Origin: Isoetes taiwanensis
Taxonomy: Eukaryota > Streptophyta > Lycopodiopsida > Isoetales > Isoetaceae
NCBI GenBank assembly: GCA_021234155.1
Contig: JAJEKV010000025.1
Coordinates: 5,247,310 to 5,311,309, forward strand
Length of the DNA stretch: 64,000 bases
Reading direction: 5' to 3'
This document shows positions 44,642-55,768 of this stretch, one piece after another. The notes beneath the pieces are model-generated. The model was not told where the DNA came from, searched no databases, and saw only the letters and a list, made by a program, of their open reading frames with translations. The position numbers and the translations under genes were made by a program. Position 1 is the stretch's first letter, and the number at the start of each line of letters is the position of its first letter.

Positions 44642-45109
44642 TCACCAGGCTACAATATCCTCTGTTTTATGCTCTGGAGCAGCAACTTCATGAATGTATC
44701 CCAGCTTATCTTCAGCCTTGAGAGCATACTTTTGTGCCTCTAGTAATGTTGTAGGCTGTTTGGCCTTCACCTTATGAGCAATAGCTCGTTTTAGGCCCTT
44801 CACATACCATTGAATATCCATTTTATCATTCCTTGCAATCTTCCAATGAACCACGGCTTTGAGAACCGCAATGTACCTTTGATTATACTCTCTAATTGAT
44901 TCATCTTCCTTTTGTGTAAAATTTGTCCACCTTTCCATAGTCTTATCCTTACCATGAACTTCTTGATAATTAGCAATGAAAGCTTCCTTTAATTCCTGAT
45001 ATGTCATGGTATCTGGCTGAGTTTGTGCCCATTCCTCCACTGAATCTTGCAAAGAACTCAAAAACCAAAGCAAGTAATCGCAGTTCTGGTAACTTACATT
45101 CTTTGGCAA
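44642..45109 (-). CDS. gag: gag of the truncated gypsy element
   Basis: The frame encodes a typical retrotransposon gag domain: YLLWFLSSLQDSVEEWAQTQ, TYQELKEAFIANYQEVHGKD, KTMERWTNFTQKEDESIREY, NQRYIAVLKAVVHWKIARND and YVKGLKRAIAHKVKAKQPTT, over about 155 residues. The W…F…E.I..Y..R pattern is the capsid core. It is open throughout, but the N-terminal part (45110-45640) is not continuous with it. A likely indel lies near 45105-45150 (FERYCQR-type sequence is broken). Confidence 0.85.
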   Translation of the reverse strand: MPKNVSYQNCDYLLWFLSSLQDSVEEWAQTQPDTMTYQELKEAFIANYQEVHGKDKTMERWTNFTQKEDESIREYNQRYIAVLKAVVHWKIARNDKMDIQWYVKGLKRAIAHKVKAKQPTTLLEAQKYALKAEDKLGYIHEVAAPEHKTEDIVAW

Positions 45110-45642
45110 TACCTCTCAAACTTCACAATATGCTTCAAAGGATCCCGATCCACCGATCATCAAACTTTGGAATCCCCATTGTCTGAAAACCCCATACCAT
45201 AGGTGGTAATACATTAAGCATCTCTTCTTCTTGGGTTTCTTGAAAATTGAAAAACGAAATTGAATCTCCCTTCAATTTGAAAAACGAAATTGATTACCTT
45301 CTAGATCGGTAAATGGAATCAAAACCTCCGGATCTGAGAATTAGACTCCAAATCTGCTCCCAAATCTGAAAACGAAATTGAATCTTGATGCAATTTTGAG
45401 CCCAAAGATTGACTCACCCCCCTTCTCAACGATGGAGCTTGGTGGGATATCCTTCTTACTTCCCTTTTGGGCATAAAACTATGCTCCCTTGTCAAATTTT
45501 ACTCCACAAGTCAATTCGGCAAAAATCCCCTTCACACAAGAAATTGCTCCTTTCACAATGGTGTCGTTCTTTACCGACAATCACCAATACCAATGGTAAC
45601 AACTCCTTTTTCAATGGAAATTCTTGCCGATCAATGGTCTGT

Positions 45643-45660
45643 CGAGCACCGTGGTCGCCA
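45643..45660 (-). promoter_or_regulatory. Putative primer binding site of the truncated gypsy element
   Basis: On the minus strand, three bases after the LTR end, TGGCGACCACGGTGCTCG begins with the TGG that pairs with a tRNA CCA end. The tRNA is not identified. Confidence 0.5.
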
Positions 45661-45663
45661 AAT

Positions 45664-45973
45664 TGTTAGAGCCTGAACTCTAACCTTGCAAGAAGGATGA
45701 AAAACCCAACAATCCAAGCTCAATCTATCAGATCAAGGCAATGCACAACACAAAGAAATCTCATCTCCATAGCTAGATCAATGAAAATCCTCACTCTCAA
45801 TACACCGTCTCTCTGCTCAAATAATACAATGGTGATAATGCCTCCTTACGTGCAAAAATCCTGCACGCGTGCATGCGCGTATATCACTCTATATACGGTA
45901 TATGATGAGTGTGGTGAGTGGTGACAAGTGTGGTGAGTGTTGACGAGTGTGGTGAGTGGTGACGACCCCAACA
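45664..45973 (-). repeat. Probable 5' LTR of the truncated gypsy element
   Basis: A 310-bp segment bounded by TGTTAGAGCCTG and CCCCAACA (plus orientation) lies directly next to a primer-binding-like site at 45643-45660. It contains a tandem GTGTGGTGAGTG(G/T)TGAC repeat of three units of about 18-20 bp (45905-45963) and a TATATA-rich region around 45880-45905. No second LTR exists in the window, so the outer boundary is an inference. Confidence 0.55.
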
Positions 45974-46014
45974 ATATCTTTCATAGATTTAATGCATAAG
46001 TTTAGATTGGTTTA

Positions 46015-46568
46015 GATTGCGAGTCGAGAAAGACTCTTAGACTTGCGTTTTTCACTCTGAGCTGTCTTTCTCGACTCACGAGTCGAGAAAGGATATTAGA
46101 GGGGCCTTGAGGGTCTTTTTCGACTCGCGAGTTGAGAAAGGCCCTCAAAAAATGTTTTTTTTCCTAGTTAAAAAAAGAGGAAAAAAAAAGTTTTTTTTTT
46201 GCTCTGAGCTACGTTTCTCGACTCACGAGTCGAGAAAGGCCATTAGAGGGGTCTTGAGGGTCTTTCTCGACTCGCGAGTCAAGAAAGGTCCTCAAAAAGC
46301 TTTTTTTTTTCCCTACAAACCTGCCTTTTCCACAGAATTGGCCCATAGACCTGCGTTTTTCACTCTGAGTTTCCTTTCTCGACTCGCGAATCGAGAAAGG
46401 CCATCTCGAGAAAGGCCCTCAAAAAACTTTTTTTCTTCCTACTTAAAAAAAGGGAGAAAGAAGCCCCTTTTTTTTGGGGGGTCTAAGCTACATTTCTCGA
46501 CTCAAGGAGTCGAGAAAGGCCCTCGAGAGGGGACCTTAGGGCCTTTCTCGACTCATGAGTCGAGAAAA
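46015..46568. repeat. Array of CTCGACTCGCGAGTCGAG palindromes
   Basis: At least eight copies of TTTCTCGACT-CRCGAGTCGAGAAA-type palindromes occur here. Full copies lie near 46068, 46118, 46213, 46262, 46373, 46490 and 46541, with half copies near 46019 and 46402. They alternate with GGCCCTCAAAAAA…TTTTTTTT spacers, and the larger unit is about 100-150 bp. Single related copies also occur at 42262-42285 and 47037-47055, on both sides of the truncated gypsy element. Confidence 0.9.
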
Positions 46569-46677
46569 AAAAAAAACTCGAACCTACATTCTTGAAGTGG
46601 ACCTTAGAACTGGTTGTCTTCTTATTTGTATTGTCTGTAACATCACTTCCATTAACTTGATTTTGCCTTTTCCGGTA

Positions 46678-46933
46678 CAGATCGCAAACAGAAAGGACAT
46701 GATCGAGAGCCGTGGAAAGGCCCGTTCATTGAGGAAAGAGGACGAGAAGAGGTTGGTGACATGCATTGGTCAGGCTAGCGTATTCAGATTTCTATTCTCT
46801 TCAAGTTGCTCTTGTGACTTGGAACACCTCGAACCTTGCTCGCATCTTTGTTCCCGATGGGTGGTCGATGAGCCAAGATCTTTGTAATATTTATGTCGGC
46901 CCAGAGCCATTATGGTATCTTCAACCATTGTAA
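46678..46933 (+). pseudogene. Possible last-exon fragment of a captured gene
   Basis: After an acceptor-like CTTTTCCGGTACAG, one frame reads IANRKDMIESRGKARSLRKE, DEKRLVT. The following stretch makes most sense in another frame: ALVRLAYSDFYSLQVALVTW, NTSNLARIFVPDGWSMSQDL and CNIYVGPEPLWYLQPL, then a stop near 46931. A/T-rich sequence with AATAAA-like words (GAATAAAAATT, about 46959) follows, as in a 3' UTR. The gene is not recognised. It and the fragment at 42290-42640 may be pieces of host sequence carried by the element bounded by inverted repeats. Confidence 0.35.
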
Positions 46934-47227
46934 AATACAATGTAATGAAATTATTTATGAATAAAAATTTAGGGTAGATCAGCACTTTGTTTACAGAGAG
47001 ATAGCATTTTCATTGTTTTAGTTGTGCTCTTTATCTTCTCGACTCGCTACCGAGAAAAATGGACCATGTAATTTTCCTTAACATTTTTTTCCACACAGGA
47101 AAACAGGCATCTTCTAAAGCAATAATGCGGTTTAAAAAGTTTTCCTCGTCCTTTTCGTGTAAAATAACAGGGTTCCAAAAAAAAGTGGGAATGGAATGAG
47201 ACCCACTTTAATTAAATGCGACTTTCG

Positions 47228-48700
47228 TATTTTATTTAGTTCTTATGCCACAATTTAAAATGATGTTTAAGTGATAAGTGGTCTTTCAACACTTTTTCGA
47301 CATCTGGATTTGGCTATGGTTCGCAAACAAGGGGTCTGGTTCTTGTGCCAAATACTTGTAATAGACTATATTTGCAGCAAGCGGATAATGAGATGGCAAC
47401 GACTGTTGTTCCAGTGAGTTTTATTTTGCAAGAGAGGTCGTTACATTGAGACATACATACAAACTTCAAGTACAATTTTTCAAGTGACAATATTCCCGGG
47501 TAGAGAGATTGGCTCAGGGCACAATGGAGTAAAATCCTTATGCAGGTAAATCTATAATCCTACTAGCTTTTAGATCTCTACCCCCCCTTACCCCACAAGC
47601 ACAATACGCAGCAAAGAACTGCCGTAAATCCATTTATAACTTCAAATTGGGAATCAATATAAGAATATGTAGCATAATAACAGGGGGTTTTCTTTGTGTT
47701 TTTGTACGCTTTTCACTAAGGTTTTCCTATGATTTCGTGATGTATTCAAATGGATGTACTAATGCGTACATCTAGAGTGCACCATTTCTGAGCCATTGAT
47801 TTTAGCCTTTTTTTTTCAATGGTCAACAACCAATGGCTCACAACAAAAGTCCTTTTTTTGTGCGTGTGGTGCATAATGGTCAACAACCAATGGCTCACAA
47901 CAAAAGCCCTCTTTTTGTGTGTGTGGTGCATAATGGGCGCTTGAAGGGCGCATGAAGGGCTTGAAGGGCACATGTAGTGCAGTTTCCCCGCCGGCAACAC
48001 ATTTCTTATCATAACTTTTGATCCAGAGCTCTGTTTCAGATGATTTTTATTGCGTTGGAAAGCTCTCTCCGAGATCTTTTTGATAATGTATGATATAGAT
48101 ATGTTTGGTTAAGTAGTTATCTATGCTAAAACAGCAATTTTTCGGCCGAGTTTGATAGGCTTTCACATCTTACCAGCTGATTAATACAGGATTGCGCTAT
48201 TGGATATTGTTTTATGGCTCATTCCGAATGAAGCTTGCAAAAAATTACCATGCATTTTTATATTTTGAGGCAGTTATTAAGCAAATTCCAAGGCTTCTAG
48301 ATCCTTGTTCTAACAAGCAGAAAATTTCCCACTTTGGTTTCCCACCACAAGAATCCATGGAGGCCAAAGGCTGCTATTAAATTCCAGTTGAAAAATGTTT
48401 GTGTATGGGTGTTGCAAACTTTATGACTTTCAGAATAATGGATCAATCTGCTCTATCTTTATGGTAACTTTTACTTATGTTCTATTTGTTTTATTGTGAT
48501 GAAATTCAAAAGCTACAGGTGATGAAAGCCTCAAATGAATTCTAGTTTTTTTTTTTTTTTTGTTTGAATTCTAAAAATTTTGTCACACCCGGGGGGGGAG
48601 GTGATGTCCCTAAGGCCCCGAAGGGGTCAAAAAAATTTTTTTGCAACACAAACCATTAACATCCAACATATAAAAATTAAATCCCCCAACACATAACAAC
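47228..48700. other. Intergenic stretch with a 60-bp tandem duplication
   Basis: There is no supported gene. 'AATGGTCAACAACCAATGGC' followed by TCACAACAAAAG and TTTTTGTG-GTGTGGTGCAT occurs twice in tandem (about 47818-47877 and 47878-47937). Near 48580-48640 there is an unusual G-run and poly(T)/poly(A) patch (CACCCGGGGGGGGAGG). The 48200-48380 plus-strand frame shows no domain. Confidence 0.5.
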
Positions 48701-48701
48701 C

Positions 48702-49171
48702 ATTGATATTAACAACCAACACATAACTACCATTGACATTAATTAACACAACCATTGGGTCCAACACATTTAAATTAAAATCTCAGTAAAACCCCTTTGG
48801 TTTGGGTGCATATTCACACGGGGGGTGACGTAGGGCAGCGAGAGCCCTCATAATTGTATTTTGCACGTACGAAATCAACATCATATAGTATTCCGCTTGA
48901 AATCTTATAGTATTTTGCGAATCTTGTTATACAGTATAGCAAATTTTGTACTTGCATACCCCACAAACGAGGAACTTTACGTACGGTGTAGATTAAGGAA
49001 TAAGGGGTGAATATGCCTATCCAACAGCTCTCGTTGCCCGGAGTCACCCCCCGTGTGAATATGCACCCAAACCAAAGGGGGTTTACGGGGGATTTTAATT
49101 TAAATGTGTTGGACCCAATGGTTGTGTTAATTAATGTCAATGGTAGTTATGTGTTGGTTGTTAATATCAAT
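48702..49171. repeat. Long foldback inverted repeat (arms about 144 bp)
   Basis: The left arm 48702-48845 and right arm 49027-49171 are inverted copies with few differences. Shared blocks include ATTGATATTAACAACCAACA, TTAATTAACACAACCATTGG and GTGCATATTCACACGGGGGG. The loop is about 180 bp. A transcript across it would form a long near-perfect hairpin. It is probably a foldback-type MITE or a young inverted duplication. No clear target duplication was found. Confidence 0.9.
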
Positions 49172-50500
49172 TCGTAATTCGAACTCAAACTATCTACTCT
49201 AGTAGTCGGTTCCTAGTTAGACCTGTTATCTCTGAGATTCTCCATCTTGTTGGTGAACATGCTGCTCCTCCTCCGCCAAGCTTTTCCCAAATTGATTTGA
49301 GGCAAATTGGAGTTTGGCCCCTAATTTGGGTGAACTTTAATTTCTCCTTTTGTCCAATCGATTTGGGTTAGGTGGAAATCGACAAACTGGTTAATTAATT
49401 AGATTAACGCAACTAGGTTTCCTCCCTAGAATTAGGTTTTGCCCTAATTTTGAATTAGGGTTTAGGACTAATGAACTGGCAAGTTTAACTTGGCAAATTG
49501 ATTGGTGCCATGTGGAGCCTAGGTTCCCCATAATTAACTAACATAGCTATTGTTAATTAATATGCCTAAACTTAATGTAATGTACTAGCGTGTATTATAC
49601 GTTACATGTTTTATACAAGTCATATAATAGACGGGAACGTCACACGTTCCAAGTCCTCCCAAATGGAAAGTGATATCATAGGACTCCATACTTCCACTCC
49701 ATAAACAACCTGAACAAGTGCACTTGATGCGATCAGTCGTAAAACTTTGCTCTATGACAATTCTTTTGTATTGCATAGAAAGCTGACCAACCTATTGTCA
49801 TCCACTAACTGATATAGATATCCGAAGACGTGGTAGTAGTGAATTTCACTCCCATGTACTTGTAGTTTATAGCATTTTGACATCTTGACCTTAGAAAGTG
49901 AAGCAAGGATGTCTCTGTTGTCTCAAGATGACATTAGACGAAAATTGGTTTTTGGCAATCCTTCTCCAAAATATCTTGGAGTGACAATCAAGGAGGTATA
50001 ACATTTCCACAATTGATGTTCTACCATATAATGTGTTGTCTTGCCCTTGAGAAAAATTTTGTAGTGTTTGATCACCTGCAAGCTTATAAGATTGGAATTA
50101 GCAGAGCATACATTGGCACTTAACCTCCTTGCACTAAGCATCAAACCACATGTTCCAAGGAAAGCCTGTCGAATATGAAGTTCTTACATGTCTTCTTCTA
50201 AAACATTGTTTAGCAGCACTCAGAAGGACTGTAACCAGCTGATCAGTTTGTTGCTCTAAGGCAGGAAGCTGCAGAATTCCTTCTAGCTCTCCTGGTAGTA
50301 GGTCAATATAAGACCTTGCCTTCCAGACGGAGCTGAGGCATGTGGAAATTTGCTTGGTATTGGATCTACACAGGCTACCAGGTTACATCGAAAAGATTAA
50401 ATCTACCACAAGGCACCCAAACATTTAACCACTATAATAAACCATTGAAAAACCACTATAAATGTGGCCATTTATGCTAAAACGTTTAAGCTTAAGATGA
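49172..50500. other. No gene recognised
   Basis: AT-rich sequence with several short frames and no domain. The only features are TTAGGG/CCCTAA words around 49430-49470 (isolated, not telomeric) and ACCACTATAA words near 50430-50460. Similar words occur after the LINE at 56150. Confidence 0.45.
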
Positions 50501-50649
50501 AACTAGGATAGATATATCAAGGCGGATGGCGCAGCCCACATGCTAGGGTTTTGGCGCCGGTTCAGTCTGAGATATCTCCCTCCTCGGGTGTTCGTTTCCT
50601 GCGATTCTTGGTGCGTTGGAAAGCTTTGCAGTGAGCTTTACAATGGTGT

Positions 50650-52260
50650 ATGGCATCAGGTGGTTTTCTTGTTGCTTCAGTCTTGGATTTGGGATCCTCC
50701 ATTTCGGCCTCCATGGTCACCTCCGCCGATATGCATTCTTACTCGCAATTTTCTGCCTCTTTGGCCTCGCCAGTGCTACCTCCTAATTCTCGTCTCAATC
50801 CCCTTGCATATACCTCTGCCTCTATGGATTTGCAATTCCATCCTCTCTCTATGGCATGTACCTCTTCTGCTTGTGCCCTCCCTCTGCCTCTGCCCCAACT
50901 CCTTCGTCTCTTGCTCCCCCGTCCTCTTCAAGCCTCTTACCGTCTTCTGCTCTTCCCTCTGCTCCTTGGTCTGCCCCTAACATTGTTGCTCGAGTCTCAC
51001 AAACGCGCTTCAGTGATTGGATTAAGCGAGACATGACATCTGGTGTGCGTTCTGCTCGTGTTGCTGCGGCGGTGTCCCTTATGATGGAGAATAACAAAAG
51101 AGAGGTGTCTGAATATATGAAAGAGCTGCAGGGTCTTGAAGATCGAATGGATATTCAACTGCCTTCTGATAACGCATTCTATGAAGCAGAGGTGTGTTCT
51201 AGTGCCTTCTCTTAGGCTGGTGTCTAAGTTGTGGAGATCATAACGTCCACCTGCAGAGTCTGCACAATCTAATGTCCCATGCGGTGATATGTCATTTCAC
51301 TGGTCAGTTCCTTGATCTCAAGAGGATGGGATATTGGTTGAAGCAACATCTGCAAAAGTTGGGATTGCCTCCGCATGAGTCCCTAAAAGTTTGGGATAGG
51401 CAAAACAATTATTTCTTGGTGATGTTCGGGTCGCCTATTATCATTGATAAACTAGTGGAACGTGGAGTGGATCCTTTGTGGGGACATTATCTCTTGTATC
51501 AGGTATACACCGCTGGATTTCTTCCTAATAAGTCTAGTGCATGTCGTATGCCCTGCGGGTTTGCATTGGAGGACTTCCCAATTGAGTTGCAGGTTCTAGA
51601 CTTCTATCTCCATTGCCAATAGATTAGGGTTGCACCTTGCTCATTCAATTACCAATAGTCCTCGTATTTGTGTTTCCCTTCTGCTGAGGTTTCCCTCCCT
51701 AAGTCTGTGGTTGTTAAAAGTGGTCCACTCTTTTTTAAACACAAATTATCTTTGCTTAACGGCCTAGAGCTTGCCAATATGTTTCCTGATGTTGAGGCCT
51801 TCTCTGCTTATCGTGTGCGCAGATCCTCCATTTCCGTCCCTCCTCCTACATCTGTCTCCCCTACTTCTACTTCCCCACTTTGCCATCCCTACTCAACCAC
51901 TCCTGCTCACCCCTTGCCATCACCCCTCTTCGTCTTCTTCCTTGCCATTGGCACACTCCCTGCCCAGCCCAATTGTCTTTCTTGACCAGCAAGAGGCTGG
52001 ACATGATTGCACGTAAGCAAGAGCGCATTGAAGAAGAATGGTCCCTTGCTCGCATGAAAAAGCCGCTTTGCGGGAGGAATAGCTTTGCACCACGCCTTTT
52101 CTCGTCAGATTCGCTTCTCCTAACCCAGTTGAACCACCACTCCTCACCAATGTTACTACGCGTCCAATAGCATCGCAGCCACATTGGGCTGATCAAGTGG
52201 ATAATGATTCTCATATACAGGTTGATATGGACTTAGAACATCCTCCACATCCACCTGATC
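50650..52260 (+). pseudogene. LINE ORF1 region (DUF4283-like)
   Basis: Broken plus-strand frames. The first is a Ser/Pro/Leu-rich N-terminal part (50650-51036). A helical block follows: DMTSGVRSARVAAAVSLMME, NNKREVSEYMKELQGLEDRM (51033-51200). The third is AVICHFTGQFLDLKRMGYWL, KQHLQKLG, NNYFLVMFGSPIIIDKLVER (51280-51600), which fits the DUF4283 domain common in ORF1 of plant LINEs (VG-F…L..W…GN.FFL.F…D…L..G). ORF1 proteins bind the element RNA. The region 51650-52260 is Pro/Ser/Thr-rich and frameshifted. Confidence 0.65.
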
Positions 52261-52261
52261 A

Positions 52262-52850
52262 ATGAAGTTAATCTTCTGGAATGTGCGGGGGGTTGCCTCC
52301 TCCCCTACTAAAAGGAGCAGGTTGTCCATGGCCCTCGCTAGGTGGCACTCGACTTCATTTGTTTGCAAGAGCATAAATGCAAGAAAGAGGATACCTACAA
52401 AGTTGCTTTGCAAGAATCAATAGGGCAATATAATGTTCTTGTGGCGTACGCAGTTCGGCAAAAAGGTCGGTGTCCTTACAAAGATGGAGGAGGACTATTA
52501 CAATGTCATTTACTCAGGTTGACAGATTTGGCCGGTGGATCATAATCAAGTCATGGTTTGATAAGGGGCAGGAATGGGGATTGGTTATTAATGTGTATGT
52601 GCATAATCGACCACGTCAGAGAGGCGCATTGTGGGCTTCTTTGCGATCCAAATTACTGAGGTTAGGCACCCCTATTGCCTGGATCATGGTGGGTGATTTT
52701 AACATGGTTGAGCTTGCACAAGACAGATGTGGCAGAGGTGCAGAGATAGTGCAGGGCTTTGAACGGGAGCAATGGCACTGCTTACTGCAAGATTGTGGCT
52801 TCATAGATGTTGAGGGTCCCTCAAGTTTTACTTGGTGTAATGGCTAGTTG
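52262..52850 (+). pseudogene. LINE ORF2 endonuclease domain
   Basis: It starts with ATG at 52262: MKLIFWNVRGVASSPTKRSR, the usual beginning of plant LINE endonucleases (MK…WN.RG). It then reads, in other frames, FICLQEHKCKKEDTY (the catalytic Glu in LQEHK), GLVINVYVHNRPRQRGALWA, AWIMVGDFNMVELAQDRCGR and DVEGPSSFTWCNG. The GDFN motif and the final SDH-like ISDHNP (about 52960) complete the endonuclease/exonuclease/phosphatase fold that nicks target DNA for target-primed reverse transcription. The frame changes near 52330, 52470 and 52845. Confidence 0.8.
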
Positions 52851-53519
52851 GGTGGTGGTAGAGCATATGCAAGACATGATATAGGCTACTATAATGCTTT
52901 GGCAGCAACCCTATTGCCTGCTTTTCGTCGTGAGAATCTGTTGAATACTGCGATTTCTGACCATAATCCACAGTACTTATCTTGCTCTCATACTGTGGTG
53001 CATGCTGCATCTAAAACACATTTTTCTTGAAGGATGAGGATTTCTTGGCAGGTTGTAGACAGGCATGGTTCACTTCTTTCTCTCGGCACAGGGGCATGGC
53101 AGGTATTGTTGATGCTCTCGGTGCTGTGAAGTCTTTTGCAAATCGGAGCCTTCTGCTGGCTCTTTATCAACAGCTTGAGGCGTGCAGGTCTATTGCCCCA
53201 TCAGGTGGTCATGTGGAGAAGTAAATTTTGTGTAGCATTCGGCAGATGGAATCTGAACAAGTGCAATTTGCTTGCATTAAAGCTGGGTTGCAATGGTTCA
53301 AGGAGGGAGACCGGTGCACGTTTTTTTCTTCGAGTCGCCAAAACAAGAAAGCTAGTCGCATCTCTTGATCTCCGCAGATTCGGGATGGGCTTGTTCTTTC
53401 AGATCCAACGGAGCTTAGAGGCTTTTTGCACAATCACTTTTCTGCTTTCTTCATTGCTCGACGTCTTCCCTTTCAGTCACATTTTCAAGCGGCTTTGCTT
53501 GCTAAGGTGCATCCTATAG

Positions 53520-54700
53520 TCACTAATGAGCAAAGGGCCATGTTAGAGGTCGAGATCAGCCGTAATGATTAAATTTATACACATTTTCTCTCAAGAGGGG
53601 CAAGTGTCCGGTCTTGATGGTATTCCGTGGAATTTTTCCAGAGTATTTGGGATTGGCTTGGTGCAGATGTGTATGATGCTTTCCGGGATTTTAAAAGACA
53701 GAGGCATCTGGACAAAATCCTTAACTATGGTTGCATCTCCCTTATTCCCAAATGTAAGGATTCCTCTTCCATTTCAGATTGGCGCCCCATTACCTTGTTG
53801 TCCTCGAGTACAAAGATCTTTGCTAAAGCTTTTGCTCGAAGCTTTGTATGCGTGCTTATCGAGTCCATCTCTTCCACACAACAGTTTCTTGCCTCACCTG
53901 TATCTTGAATAATGTGGCGGCAACATGAGGGTCTCTATTGGGCTAGAATGCATGGCTACCCCATTGTATACTTGAAGTCGGGATTTTGCAAAAGCATATG
54001 ATAGTGTTGATCGGGGTTTCTGAGCAAAGGCATTTTACGCCTTGATTTTGGTGCCCAGTTCACAACAGCCATGATGAAACTTCATTATTCTGCTCGTTCT
54101 TCAGTTCTTATTCAAGGAGAACCATCGACATTTTTTAGGTGGGACGTGGCATTCGCCAGTGGCCTGTCCCTTTGGCAATCCAAGTTACAATTGTGGCGTA
54201 GATTCTTTCTCGTATTCTCTCTTGCGCTGCAGGAAGGCATCCCGCATGGTCTTCCCATGAATAATGGTTCACAAGAGATTTGTAATCAGTACGCAGATGA
54301 CACTTTCTTGTTCTTAATGGCTAATGAGCAGAATTTTCAGAATGCCATTTCCTTGTTGGACATTTTCTCCTTAGCTTCTGGTATCTTTGTGGGATGGTAA
54401 AAGTGTACTGCCTTGTGGGCCCTAGACTCTCCAAAGGTTGTCTTCCGTGGTTGCATTTCCATGGAAGGTTCTTCCTCATGGAAGGCAACTAGGCTTCCGG
54501 GCATTCCAGCTTGGTATACACCTCTCATCCGGAGATGCATGGGATGTCATTATTAAGGGGTTGAAAAGGCATTTGTTCTGGTGGTCCACGGCTAAGTTAT
54601 CCATGACTAGTCGTGTAACTGTGGCAAAGTCAGTTCTGAGTAGTACACATGTCTACATAGCATCCATCTTTGGTCGGGCGCTCGCATAAAGATGCAGCTC
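53520..54700 (+). pseudogene. LINE ORF2 reverse transcriptase domain
   Basis: Blocks in several frames follow the non-LTR RT order: SGLDGIPWNFSR-type (GPDG motif region), KILNYGCISLIPKCKDSSSI, SDWRPITLLSSSTKIFAKAF (the RPI.L…K motif), FAKAYDSVDRGF-like (near 53990), GIPHGLPMNNG and NQYADDTFLFLMA with the catalytic YADD at about 54290-54302. RT copies the element RNA at the nicked target. At least four frame changes are needed to read it. Confidence 0.85.
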
Positions 54701-55336
54701 ATTGTTCGTCACTGCCGTGAACTTTTTCCGGGTGGCAATCAAGAAGGAGCTGATGTTAAAATTAGTTGGGCGAAGTGCATTATGCCCAAACTTTGTGTGG
54801 GTGGGGGGGATAGGGATGATTCACTTTCTTCTCCAGAGCAAGGTGCTGATTTCTAAGTTCATATGGCAGATTCTAAATAATGCTGATAATTCTCCAGGTC
54901 TGCGTCTCATTTATCAGTCTTTACAGATGTGCATTTTCTTTGGCTCTCCATCCATTAAGCCACTCCTCCCATGGACATTATTCTATCCACTTTCTCCATA
55001 TTCTAATGCATCTCCTTTCCTCAAGGGGTTGCTAGTCGCTTGGGAGACCGCGGCGCACTTTGTTTCAGGGCCATCCAATGGCCCGCACGCATCCTGACCC
55101 GATTCTTTGGTGGATCCCTTTGGGTGACGACCTGTGTGGATTGTCCCCCTCAGGTGATAAATCGGTGGCGATCACCGGGTGTGCTCACGGTGTCTGCATG
55201 GTATAATGAGACAAGATTGTTGACGTGGACTGAGTTCAAATTGAAGTTCCTCCTCCTTTGGTGGGACCGTGGCATTTGGAAAAACGTAACTGCTACACTT
55301 CCTCCACACCCACAAGATGTGGTTCCCCAGCTCTAG

Positions 55337-55768
55337 GTGGTTCATGGAAGTGTTAAGGAGGAGTACCTAGTGCACTCGATGTATGTGGTCCTACTTCATC
55401 CTGAAGTGTTGCCTCCATCGCCAAAGTGGCCTTTGGCTATCCCTGAGCCTCATCGAAAAGTAGTCTGGCGATGGGTATGGGATAAATTGCTCCATCCTAA
55501 GCTATCTATTTTGTGGTGGCAGATCATTCATAGATGCGTGCAGGTAAACATTGTTGTTCATCGATTTTATCCAGAAGTCTCTGTGATCTTCCCTTTTTGC
55601 ATGCAGAGGAACGAGACAATTGAGCATTGCTTTTTCTTGTGTCACCATGCTCGACTTGCTTGGCAGTGGCTTTTGAGCCTTTTCCATTGTGACTTGAATA
55701 GTCAGCAGATCCTACTATCAGTCTATCCTAGTTCTTGGAACAAGTTGGCAAAGAGGGCTTTCAACTAA
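55337..55768 (+). pseudogene. LINE ORF2 C-terminal zf-RVT region
   Basis: A single open frame reads VVWRWVWDKLLHPKLSILWW, QIIHRCVQVNIVVHRFYPEV, FPFCMQRNETIEHCFFLCHH and ARLAWQWLLSLFHC. The pattern W..W….P.K….W…….T..N…R.….…C..C….ET..H.F..C..A...W fits the zinc-binding C-terminal domain of plant LINE ORF2. Upstream pieces (54700-55330) are degraded linker. Confidence 0.85.

Larger units (their letters stand above)
42738..45973 (-). mobile_element. Second Tat-like Ty3/gypsy element, truncated
   Basis: Minus-strand gag, zinc knuckles, protease and the very start of an archaeal-type RNase H are present. Sequence stops abruptly near 42738, inside the RNase H (…MYFDGAFSKLKNYGGVA…), and no RT, integrase or second LTR follows. 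At the other end a probable 5' LTR (45664-45973, TGTTAGAG…CCCCAACA in plus orientation) is followed inward by a primer-binding-like TGGCGACCACGGTGCTCG. As in the larger element, the RNase H follows directly on the protease, so both belong to the same structural type. Confidence 0.8.
41662..47227. other. Composite region bounded by a 28-bp inverted repeat
   Basis: The sequence GTCGCATTTAATTAAAGTGG (within 41662-41689) recurs inverted at 47200-47227, with one difference over about 28 bp. Between the arms lie a GA-rich minisatellite, an AT-rich linker, gene-like fragments, a truncated gypsy element and a palindrome array. The arms could be the termini of a large non-autonomous, possibly gene-capturing element. 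I found no convincing target duplication, so the assignment is open. Confidence 0.45.

Noticed and set aside
46107-46595. 162-codon plus-strand frame over the palindrome array
   Set aside because: It is made of repeat units (…DSRVEKGPQK…, homopolymer Lys/Phe runs). It has repeat periodicity, not a protein domain.
49430-49475. TTAGGG and CCCTAA words, possible interstitial telomere repeat
   Set aside because: The words are isolated and not in tandem TTTAGGG units.
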